From Psychroserpens ponticola (GTDB taxonomy: Bacteria > Bacteroidota > Bacteroidia > Flavobacteriales > Flavobacteriaceae): a stretch of 64,000 nt of DNA. The notes under the pieces are model-generated. The model was not told where the DNA came from. It saw nothing but the letters and a program-made list of their open reading frames with translations, and searched no databases. Shown piece after piece: positions 16,393 to 23,369 of the stretch. The translations under genes and the position numbers were made by a program. Position 1 is the stretch's first letter; every line of letters starts with the position of its first letter. The stretch spans positions 930,001 through 994,000 of the forward strand of contig NZ_CP116221.1 of assembly GCF_023556315.2 (NCBI RefSeq). Direction: 5' to 3'.

Positions 16393-16396
16393 CAAA

Positions 16397-16972
16397 CTAA
16401 TTGATATCAACAATTTTTCCAAAGCATATGAATGGTGGGTAAATACCTTCGGCTGGAGTTACTATTCGTGGATCATCATCAGACGTTATTCTAATATTAA
16501 AATCATCTCCAATTTCAAATTCGAAACTAGTATTTAGATCTGCGTGATTGGGTGTTCCATTTTCATGGTATTTATTTATTTTATACTCAATATTATGCCC
16601 GTTTGAATCTTTCAGATAGCTAACACTCTCAATTTTCCAGCGGTTACATTTACCTACTTCTAATAATTCAAAATCAATCTTAGAAATCTTTTTTGAGTTG
16701 TTTTCATCTAGATATATTTGCCCAAGAATTCCATAACTATTCAATATATCATATTGAAAAGGTTGAAAATTGGAAGTGTCTGCACTATTGATTTTAAAAG
16801 TTAAATCACTGTTTAAAGGCATGTTTATTTCTCTGACTTCTTCACCTTTACAAGGTTCACAATACGTGCAATCAGTTTGAGTGTCGTCGCATTCTACATT
16901 ACATAATTTGTAACCTAAATAAAGGGAAATAATGACTAATGCAATTGTAATTAGTAACATTTTTGATTTCAT
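16397..16972 (-). CDS. Cys-rich membrane-anchored protein of unknown function, first gene of the kinase operon
   Basis: I do not recognise this 191-residue protein. An N-terminal membrane anchor (about residues 5-21) is followed by five closely spaced Cys (24, 28, 35, 38, 41, including CTYCEPC), and then a predicted beta-rich domain with two more Cys. The short Cys cluster just outside the membrane could bind metal or form disulfides. Its stop is four bases before the kinase start, so the two are co-translated. A sensory or accessory role for the kinase is inferred from position only. Palindromic site D lies 60 nt before its ATG. Confidence 0.65.
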   Translation of the reverse strand: MKSKMLLITIALVIISLYLGYKLCNVECDDTQTDCTYCEPCKGEEVREINMPLNSDLTFKINSADTSNFQPFQYDILNSYGILGQIYLDENNSKKISKIDFELLEVGKCNRWKIESVSYLKDSNGHNIEYKINKYHENGTPNHADLNTSFEFEIGDDFNIRITSDDDPRIVTPAEGIYPPFICFGKIVDIN

Positions 16973-17032
16973 AAGGATCGAATTTAGTTGGTATTTGATA
17001 TCAAAGATGCGAAATAGGAAAACATCATAACA

Positions 17033-17048
17033 TACCCAATTCTAGGTA
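17033..17048. promoter_or_regulatory. Palindromic site D upstream of the two-component operon
   Basis: TACCCAATTCTAGGTA has both outer half-sites (TACC and GGTA) intact and an imperfect centre. On the minus strand a near -7 box (CATCTTTG) follows after 23 nt, the same geometry as sites B and C. It implies that the response regulator controls its own operon. Confidence 0.5.
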
Positions 17049-17125
17049 TATCAACCTAATTTACTGAAAAATGTAGTATTTACAGGGGAAATAGGAAAGA
17101 AATAATATAAAAACAGAGAGTTGCT

Positions 17126-17311
17126 TTAAACAAAAATTGATTTAATTGTAGCAATCATAGCTAAAAAAGAAACAAAAGCAATTAAAATCCAGATACTACC
17201 TTTGTAATATTTTTTATGGATCTTGATATCTTTTCTATATGCAAAAAAAATAATTACAATAAATGCAATTGCAAATAAAATCCCAAAAATCAATTGACCA
17301 TTACTAAACAT
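17126..17311 (-). CDS. Small membrane protein with two transmembrane helices
   Basis: Sixty-one residues from the ATG at 17311 (MFSNGQLIFG). There are two hydrophobic helices (about 8-23 and 38-57) with a basic loop between (YRKDIKIHKKYYKG), so the loop is likely cytoplasmic. A longer frame from 17350 is rejected because a perfect -7 box (minus-strand TATTTTTG, plus 17327-17334) lies inside it. No family function is known to me. Confidence 0.6.
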   Translation of the reverse strand: MFSNGQLIFGILFAIAFIVIIFFAYRKDIKIHKKYYKGSIWILIAFVSFLAMIATIKSIFV

Positions 17312-17448
17312 ATAGCTATTTTTATACAAAAATAAATAATACGACTGCAAATTTCACATAAATCACGTTAATGTTTGTGAATTTTGTAATTTAAATGGTA
17401 ACATAATAAGGCATAGATATTTAATTTTAAAAAAAATAGAATCAAAAA

Positions 17449-17835
17449 ATGAAAAACAAAATAGAAGCAGTAAAAGCATTTCATACGGCATTTAAAATTG
17501 GTCATAGAGAAACACCAAAAGCGAGTTTGGGTATTGATAAAAACATGTTGCGCTATAAATTGATGCGAGAGGAAAATGAAGAATACCTTGAGGCCGCAAA
17601 TAATGATGATTTAGTTGAGGTTGCTGACGCGTTAGGTGATATGCTCTATATTTTATGTGGCACCATCATTGAACATGGTTTGCAATATAAAATTGAAGAA
17701 GTTTTTGATGAGATTCAACGTAGTAATATGAGTAAACTTGGTGAAGATGGAGAACCTATTTATAGAGCAGATGGAAAAGTATTAAAAGGACCAAACTACT
17801 TTAAGCCAAAGATTCAAGAGATTTTAGAGTCATAA
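17449..17835 (+). CDS. MazG-like nucleoside triphosphate pyrophosphohydrolase
   Basis: 128 residues of the all-alpha NTP-PPase (MazG/phosphoribosyl-ATP pyrophosphohydrolase-like) fold. The metal-binding signature is visible as LMREENEEYLEA (EExxE) near residue 45 and VADALGDMLYILCG (ExxD-type second helix) near residue 65. It probably hydrolyses a nucleoside triphosphate to the monophosphate and pyrophosphate for pool cleaning; the substrate is unknown. It is a single gene ending directly in a strong bidirectional terminator shared with ilvE. Confidence 0.83.
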   Translation: MKNKIEAVKAFHTAFKIGHRETPKASLGIDKNMLRYKLMREENEEYLEAANNDDLVEVADALGDMLYILCGTIIEHGLQYKIEEVFDEIQRSNMSKLGEDGEPIYRADGKVLKGPNYFKPKIQEILES

Positions 17836-17862
17836 AAAAAGCAGCCAATTGGCTGCTTTTTT
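17834..17862. terminator. Bidirectional intrinsic terminator between the MazG-like gene and ilvE
   Basis: GCAGCCAATTGGCTGC (17841-17856) is a perfect palindrome with A7 before and T6 after, placed between two convergent stop codons. It serves both strands. Confidence 0.9.
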
Positions 17863-17863
17863 A

Positions 17864-18934
17864 TTATATTTCATACCTCCAACCATGTTTGTCCTCGGCA
17901 AGATTATGCTGTATGTTTAGCATTTTTTGTTTTAGAATGCTTGAATAAGAATGTTCATTTATTTCGGGCAGATTGTAAATAGTGTTTTGATATTCGAAAT
18001 CTGAAATCGGACTAATAACAGCTGCTGTTCCAGCACCAAAAATTTCCTTTAAGCTACCATTTTTAGATGCTTCAACGATTTCTTGAACCTTAATTGGTCG
18101 TACTTCACATTTTATTGCGTTGTCATCTGCCAATTGAATTAAACTTTTTCGTGTTACACCATCCAAAATACGGTCACTAGTAGGCGCTGTAATTAAGGTG
18201 TCTCCAATTCTAAAAAACACATTCATAGTTCCTGCTTCTTCTAAAAATGTATGTGTATCAGCATCTGTCCAAATCACTTGTTGAAAGCCTTTATTTTGAG
18301 CTAAACTTGTTGGATAGAATTGTGCTGCATAATTTCCGGCTGCTTTTGCAAAACCAACACCTCCATTTGCAGAACGGCTATATTCTTCGGCAATTAATAC
18401 CTTTACAGTTCCTTTGTAATATGCTTTTGCAGGTGAGCAAATAATCATAAATCGATAGTTGTCTGAAGGTGCTGCAGCAATTGCAGAATCTGTAGCAATT
18501 ACAAATGGTCGAATGTATAAAGAGTTGCCTTCTCCACTTTTTACCCAAGCTTTATCAAGGTTTAATAAGGTTGTAAGACCTTCAAAGAAATAGTTTTTTG
18601 GAAACTCAGGAATTGCTAATCGCTTAGCCGATTTATTTATTCGTGCAAAGTTTTCATCTGGTCTAAATAAAAACACATCTCCATGATCGTCTTTATAAGC
18701 TTTCATGCCTTCAAAAACTGCCTGACCATAATGAAATACCCGAGCTGATGGATCAATACTCATTGGACCATAAGGTTCAATTTTTGGTTGTTGCCATTCG
18801 CCATCAATATAATCACAGTAAAACATATGATCTGTAAATACGCGACCAAATGTAAGGTTGTCAAAATCTACATCATGAATCTTAGTGTTTTTTGATTTTA
18901 CTATATCGATTTCGTGAGTTGAAACTTTAGTCAT
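17864..18934 (-). CDS. ilvE: Branched-chain amino acid aminotransferase
   Basis: A 356-residue fold-type IV PLP enzyme of the long (BCAT) form. It transfers the amino group between glutamate and the 2-oxo acids of Leu, Ile and Val. Visible signatures are FHYGQAVFEGMKAY near residue 85, RPFVIATD, the catalytic Lys in GFAKAAGNYAAQ, LEEAGTMNVFF and the C-terminal IFGAGTAAVISPI. Length and motifs agree with family norms. It is a single gene with a shared terminator downstream and its own promoter. Confidence 0.94.
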   Translation of the reverse strand: MTKVSTHEIDIVKSKNTKIHDVDFDNLTFGRVFTDHMFYCDYIDGEWQQPKIEPYGPMSIDPSARVFHYGQAVFEGMKAYKDDHGDVFLFRPDENFARINKSAKRLAIPEFPKNYFFEGLTTLLNLDKAWVKSGEGNSLYIRPFVIATDSAIAAAPSDNYRFMIICSPAKAYYKGTVKVLIAEEYSRSANGGVGFAKAAGNYAAQFYPTSLAQNKGFQQVIWTDADTHTFLEEAGTMNVFFRIGDTLITAPTSDRILDGVTRKSLIQLADDNAIKCEVRPIKVQEIVEASKNGSLKEIFGAGTAAVISPISDFEYQNTIYNLPEINEHSYSSILKQKMLNIQHNLAEDKHGWRYEI

Positions 18935-18957
18935 TTTTTTGTATAAATTTGATTATG

Positions 18958-18965
18958 CAAAATTA
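18958..18965 (-). promoter_or_regulatory. -7 box of ilvE
   Basis: The minus strand reads TAATTTTG, a full TAnnTTTG match, 23 nt before the ilvE ATG. Confidence 0.5.
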
Positions 18966-19011
18966 GTCATTTCAGCTTAAAAAAACGCATAAAAATCAGC
19001 TAAAAAATATG

Positions 19012-19019
19012 TACCTTTG
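19012..19019 (+). promoter_or_regulatory. -7 box of the DUF4920 unit
   Basis: TACCTTTG fits TAnnTTTG and lies 34 nt before the ATG at 19054. Because an in-frame ATG at 19009 is upstream of this box, it cannot be the start. Confidence 0.55.
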
Positions 19020-19053
19020 TATTACAAATAATTATTTTAAAATCACACCAATT

Positions 19054-19578
19054 ATGAAACGTATTTTTTTACTATTAATGCTTGCTGTTTTTGTTTTTTC
19101 TTGTAAAAATGAAAATAAACAAACTGAAAAACATATAGATGTCGCTCAAGATATGCCTGATACAGAAGCTGTTTCTTATAGCTCTTTTGGAAAAGAGATT
19201 AACGATACTGATGCTCTTTCATCTAAAAAAATGGCTGCTAAATTTGAAAGTATGACTATTGGAGATTCTATAAATACCAAAATGATTGCAAAAGTTGATG
19301 AAGTGTGTCAAGCAAAAGGATGTTGGATGAAAGTAGATCTTGGGAACGGAGAGCAAGCAATGGTGAAATTTAAAGATTATGGATTTTTTATGCCAATGGA
19401 CATTGCAGGTAAAGACGTTGTATTAAATGGTAAAGCTTTTGTAAATGAAGTTCCTGTTGATGAACAACGTCACTACGCTGAAGATGCTGGAAAATCAGCT
19501 GAAGAAATTGCAAAAATCACTGAGCCTAAAAAGACATTCTCATTTGTTGCAGATGGTGTCTTGTTAAAAGAGGAGTAA
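19054..19578 (+). CDS. DUF4920 family lipoprotein
   Basis: 174 residues from the ATG at 19054, giving a lipoprotein signal peptide MKRIFLLLMLAVFVFSC (Cys at 17). The body fits DUF4920: YSSFGKEI, then a small beta-barrel with KVDEVCQAKGCWMKV (two conserved Cys), and FKDYGFFMPMDIAGK with GKAFVNEVPV. The fold resembles OB-type domains that may bind metal or heme, but the function is not established. It overlaps the next gene by one base (TAATG), so the two lipoproteins are made together. Confidence 0.82.
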   Translation: MKRIFLLLMLAVFVFSCKNENKQTEKHIDVAQDMPDTEAVSYSSFGKEINDTDALSSKKMAAKFESMTIGDSINTKMIAKVDEVCQAKGCWMKVDLGNGEQAMVKFKDYGFFMPMDIAGKDVVLNGKAFVNEVPVDEQRHYAEDAGKSAEEIAKITEPKKTFSFVADGVLLKEE

Positions 19579-20033
19579 TGCTAAAACACGTTAGTTACAT
19601 ATTTTTAATTGCTTTAGTTTTTAGTTGTAATTCTTCAGGTAAATCAGATGAAACTGAAAAAAAGGTTAGTATAGTTGATGGCACAGAACGTTATGATGTG
19701 TATCAAGGTTCTGAAATGGCGAATTTAATGAGAGGCATGCATGCTTTTAATTTACAGCTGAAAAAAGAAGTTGAAAATGGAAAGGTTGTTACCGAATTTC
19801 CAGAAGAGTTTTTGAAAATTCATACTGCTGAATTCACGAAAGCAAAGTCAAGAAACCAAACCTTCGACCATTATTCAGGGAAATTTATTGAAGCTCAGAA
19901 AATGATTTTTGTTCAAGATTCTACCATACCACTTTCTGAACGCTATAATAATGCAATTAACTTATGCTTGTCTTGTCATCAAACTGAATGTACAGGACCA
20001 ATTCCTAAGATTAAAAAATTGCTGATTAAATAA
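19578..20033 (+). CDS. Lipoprotein with a cytochrome c-type CxxCH motif
   Basis: 151 residues. A signal peptide leads to a lipobox Cys (ALVFSCNSS, about residue 17). The C-terminus holds CLSCHQTEC near residue 136, a c-type heme attachment motif (CxxCH) in a helix-rich domain. One heme is expected, bound outside the cytoplasm. The axial second ligand is not obvious. Coupling with the DUF4920 lipoprotein by a one-base overlap suggests a joint redox or metal role, which is inference. Confidence 0.68.
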   Translation: MLKHVSYIFLIALVFSCNSSGKSDETEKKVSIVDGTERYDVYQGSEMANLMRGMHAFNLQLKKEVENGKVVTEFPEEFLKIHTAEFTKAKSRNQTFDHYSGKFIEAQKMIFVQDSTIPLSERYNNAINLCLSCHQTECTGPIPKIKKLLIK

Positions 20034-20038
20034 CCATT

Positions 20039-20752
20039 GTGCAACGAAAAATAATTACCACTGCAGACGGTTCTAAAACCATTCAAATTGAAGACTGGAA
20101 TGAACAATATCATTCTGTGCATGGTGCAATCCAAGAAGCAAACCACGTATATATAAAACAGGGTTTGCTTTTTTTTTATAATGAACATATTTTAGGCGTT
20201 TCTGAAACCATTTGTCATTCTGAACCGAATTCAGAATCTCATCCAATCTCAATCTTAGAAATAGGTTTTGGCACTGGCTTAAATGCTATTCTAACGTTAT
20301 TAGTTTCTGAAGAACTCAAGCTAAATATTAACTACTGTGGAGTTGAAGCGTATCCCGTTTCTACTGAGGAATTGTCGCAACTTAATTATGCTGAAGCATT
20401 AAAAATTCAGAGTAGCGCTTTTGTAGATATTCATAAGTCAGATTGGGAAACATCGCATAAAGTTACCAAACAATTTCGGTTGACTAAACAGCAGAAGTTT
20501 TTTAACGATATTGTTGATGTTAACTGTTATGATGTCATTTATTTTGATGCTTTTGGCGCACGTGTACAACCAGAATTATGGACAGAAGTCATATTCAAAA
20601 AAATGTATGATGCGCTAAAACCAAATGGTGTTTTAGTCACCTATTCAGCTAAAGGAAGTGTGAAACGAGCGCTAAGAGCTGTGGGTTTTTCTATCAAACG
20701 TCTCGAAGGTCCTCCTGGAAAACGACACATGCTTAGAGCCATTAAAAGTTAA
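20039..20752 (+). CDS. mnmD: tRNA 5-methylaminomethyl-2-thiouridine methyltransferase MnmD
   Basis: 237 residues starting with GTG at 20039. The SAM-binding motif LEIGFGTGLNAILTLL (near residue 78), DVIYFDAFGARVQPELW and the C-terminal GPPGKRHMLRA are typical of the methyltransferase part of MnmC. The oxidase half of MnmC is absent, as in stand-alone MnmD of Bacteroidota. It completes mnm5s2U at the wobble position of tRNA. It follows the heme-lipoprotein stop by five bases; this may be read-through transcription rather than a functional link. Confidence 0.85.
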   Translation: MQRKIITTADGSKTIQIEDWNEQYHSVHGAIQEANHVYIKQGLLFFYNEHILGVSETICHSEPNSESHPISILEIGFGTGLNAILTLLVSEELKLNINYCGVEAYPVSTEELSQLNYAEALKIQSSAFVDIHKSDWETSHKVTKQFRLTKQQKFFNDIVDVNCYDVIYFDAFGARVQPELWTEVIFKKMYDALKPNGVLVTYSAKGSVKRALRAVGFSIKRLEGPPGKRHMLRAIKS

Positions 20753-20806
20753 ACCATTCCCAAATATTTAGTTCTTATATTTGAGTATCATTATCTTTGT
20801 AGTATC

Positions 20807-21715
20807 ATGAAAATAGTATTAATTACAGGTGCTACAGGATTAATCGGACAAGAAATTGTTAGAGTTTGTCATGAAAAAAACTGGACGGTTCATTACTTAA
20901 CGACGTCAAGACAAAAACTTAACAATCATGACGCATATAAAGGGTTTTATTGGAATCCTAAAACGAATGAAATTGATAGCTCTTGTTTTGAAGGTGTTGA
21001 TACTATCATAAATTTAGTTGGAGCTTCTATTTCAAAAAGATGGACTCCAGATTACAAAAATGAAATTATCAAAAGTAGAACAGCAACTGCAAAGTTGCTA
21101 TTTGACACCATTAAAACTAATAATTTTCCTATAGAACAGATTGTTTCTGCAAGTGCAATTGGTATGTATCCAAGTTCTCAAACCAATTACTATGAAGAAG
21201 ATTTTGAACCCATTTCAACATCGTTTTTAGGTCATGTAGTCGATAAATGGGAAGACGCAATTGACCAATTTTCTTCTCTAGGAATTATAGTTTCAAAAAT
21301 TAGAATTGGTTTAGTGCTTTCAGAAGATGGAGGAGCGCTTCCCGAAATTATAAAACCAATGCGCTTTTGCGCTGGTGCAGCTTTTGGAAATGGACAGCAA
21401 TGGCAGTCATGGATTCATATTGAAGATTTATCAGCATTATTTGTCTATGTGGCAGATAATCGTCTTGATGGTATTTTTAATGGCGTGTCACCAAATCCAG
21501 TGAGTAATTCAGAACTTACAAAAATAGCAGCTAAAGTTTTAAAGAAACCACTTGTTTTACCTAACATACCAAAATTTGTTATGAAACTAATTTTAGGCGA
21601 CATGCATATATTGTTATTTGAAAGTCAACGCGTAAGTTCGCAAAAGATTGAAGAGGCTGGTTTTAACTTTACACACCATCATTTAGAACCAGCTCTTGAA
21701 GATTTGTTAGGCTAA
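20807..21715 (+). CDS. TIGR01777-type NAD(P)-dependent epimerase (SDR39U1/YfcH-like)
   Basis: 302 residues. The Rossmann motif ITGATGLIGQEIV lies at residues 6-18, followed by NLVGASIS and SASAIGMYPSS in the active-site region. The DUF1731-like C-terminal part contains HILLFESQRVSSQKIEEAGF. These are the marks of the TIGR01777 branch of atypical short-chain dehydrogenases, whose substrate is not known. It ends seven bases before the convergent S74-type gene. Confidence 0.85.
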   Translation: MKIVLITGATGLIGQEIVRVCHEKNWTVHYLTTSRQKLNNHDAYKGFYWNPKTNEIDSSCFEGVDTIINLVGASISKRWTPDYKNEIIKSRTATAKLLFDTIKTNNFPIEQIVSASAIGMYPSSQTNYYEEDFEPISTSFLGHVVDKWEDAIDQFSSLGIIVSKIRIGLVLSEDGGALPEIIKPMRFCAGAAFGNGQQWQSWIHIEDLSALFVYVADNRLDGIFNGVSPNPVSNSELTKIAAKVLKKPLVLPNIPKFVMKLILGDMHILLFESQRVSSQKIEEAGFNFTHHHLEPALEDLLG

Positions 21716-21722
21716 CAAAATA

Positions 21723-23135
21723 TTATTTAGATTCGATATTTAAAAGAGCTTCTATTTTAGAAAGCCTAGTTTTTAAATCTTCTATTTCTTTTTGTTGCTC
21801 TTGTAAAGCCTTAACAAGATGAGGTACTAAACCTACATAACTAACAGATTTGAATTCTACTTTATCAGAAGTTTTAATATTCTCACCTTTATCATTTTCG
21901 CTGTATGCTTCCGGATGAATTGTATTTGTAACGAGCATTGGAAATTCAACTTCTAACTCTTCAGCAATAAAGCCAGTCTGTAAACCTTCTGGCAGATTCA
22001 TAAAATCATACTCAGTGGTTCTGTAATTATAGCTTTTCACATCAAGCTTCATTAATTTTTTTATAACAGCATCTGCAGGTGTAATATTTCTTTTTAAAAA
22101 TCGTGCTGACGGATTTGTCAAGATACCAGATACATACACATCACCCAAAAAATAACCAGCATCTCCATTTGCTGCATCTACATTTGCGTAAACACCATAA
22201 TGAGTCCCTCCAGAACCAGTAAACCTATTGTAACAACCATATTTATTTCCGGTTCCTGCACCTGATATCCAGTTGTATGAAGCGTAATGTCTGCCATTTC
22301 CATTAGTATCAATTCGACTAAATGTACCACGTTGTTCTCCAGAAGATGCTCCTGTTATGTAGTGAGAAGCTGCAAAATGACTTCCAGAACCAGTATTACT
22401 TATTTCTACATCGCTTCCAACTTGTGGTCCAGTTCCAGTACCACCTAACACAACTCTAGAACCCAAATGTATTCCATTACCAGAATTATTCATTAATGTT
22501 TGAATACCATAGTGAATGCCATCTCCATCGTGAAAAAACGAATTGTATACTCCCGTTTGATTTCCTGTTCCAGAGCCATAAAACAAATTATATAACCCAG
22601 TAGCAGATCCAGTACTTGTATTACCTGTTGCTATATATCGAGTACCAATACTCGCTCCAGTTGAATTACCTGAAATATCTATATTAATGGCTCTTCTACC
22701 AGCTATAGTTGCTATATCTAACGGATAACTTGCGGTGTTTTTTCCAATGGCAACATTGCCTTGCGTATAAATATCATCATTTATGCTAGTTGGAGCTATA
22801 GTTGTACTTTCAGTATACCAATCATGATCTCCAGAACTAGCTCCACTAGAAAGCGCTACCCAAGAAGATCCTGTATTATCCCAATAGTAAAATCCTTTTC
22901 CAGGAGTTACATCTCCCGTAAGATAAACCATCATGCCATCTTGAAGCGCTGTTGGGCTTGTTGAAGGAAACTCATCTATTTTTGGTATGAGGATACCATC
23001 AGTATTTGCTGGTGCACTTTCATTAGATGATCGTATATCTAATTGTGCATTAGGACTTGTAGTACCAATTCCTACTTGAGCAAAAGTTGTGCCTGTGAAA
23101 ATTAAAAATAATAGAATGTGAATATGCGTTTTCAT
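21723..23135 (-). CDS. Secreted fibre-like protein with peptidase S74/chaperone-type C-terminus
   Basis: 470 residues with a Sec signal peptide (ending GTTFAQ) followed by VGIGTTSPNAQLDI, a common start of trimeric fibre-like surface proteins in this group. The middle (about 150-335) is made of imperfect Gly/Ser/Thr-rich repeats of about 20 residues with a G-x-G-x-x-Y-G pattern, likely a beta-helix. The C-terminus has SARFLKRNITPADAVIKKL and TGFIAEELE, as in phage tail-fibre S74 auto-chaperones, and ends in a coiled coil (LQEQQKEIEDLKTRLSKIEA) for trimerisation. No T9SS tail is present. The role is probably structural or adhesive. Confidence 0.78.
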   Translation of the reverse strand: MKTHIHILLFLIFTGTTFAQVGIGTTSPNAQLDIRSSNESAPANTDGILIPKIDEFPSTSPTALQDGMMVYLTGDVTPGKGFYYWDNTGSSWVALSSGASSGDHDWYTESTTIAPTSINDDIYTQGNVAIGKNTASYPLDIATIAGRRAINIDISGNSTGASIGTRYIATGNTSTGSATGLYNLFYGSGTGNQTGVYNSFFHDGDGIHYGIQTLMNNSGNGIHLGSRVVLGGTGTGPQVGSDVEISNTGSGSHFAASHYITGASSGEQRGTFSRIDTNGNGRHYASYNWISGAGTGNKYGCYNRFTGSGGTHYGVYANVDAANGDAGYFLGDVYVSGILTNPSARFLKRNITPADAVIKKLMKLDVKSYNYRTTEYDFMNLPEGLQTGFIAEELEVEFPMLVTNTIHPEAYSENDKGENIKTSDKVEFKSVSYVGLVPHLVKALQEQQKEIEDLKTRLSKIEALLNIESK

Positions 23136-23369
23136 GTATTACGGTATTGATTGGTAACAGTAAGTTCTTCATTGGTAGTTAAATAATCAAAAAAATGTCG
23201 CGAACTAAGTATTCATGGTATTGAAATCTATTATTTGTGGTATGAACAACATTACGTTTACCTTTGATGCCTTTTTGTAAGAGACTCATGTCTGTATTTT
23301 ATGCATTCATGTCATTTTTTTGGTATATATTCATATTTTCAATTTCTTAGATTTATTAATTCAAAGTGA

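Noticed and set aside
23136-23369. TACGGTATTGATTGGTAA upstream of the S74-type gene as a regulon site
   Set aside because: The spacing between half-sites is wrong and the heptamers do not match the consensus.
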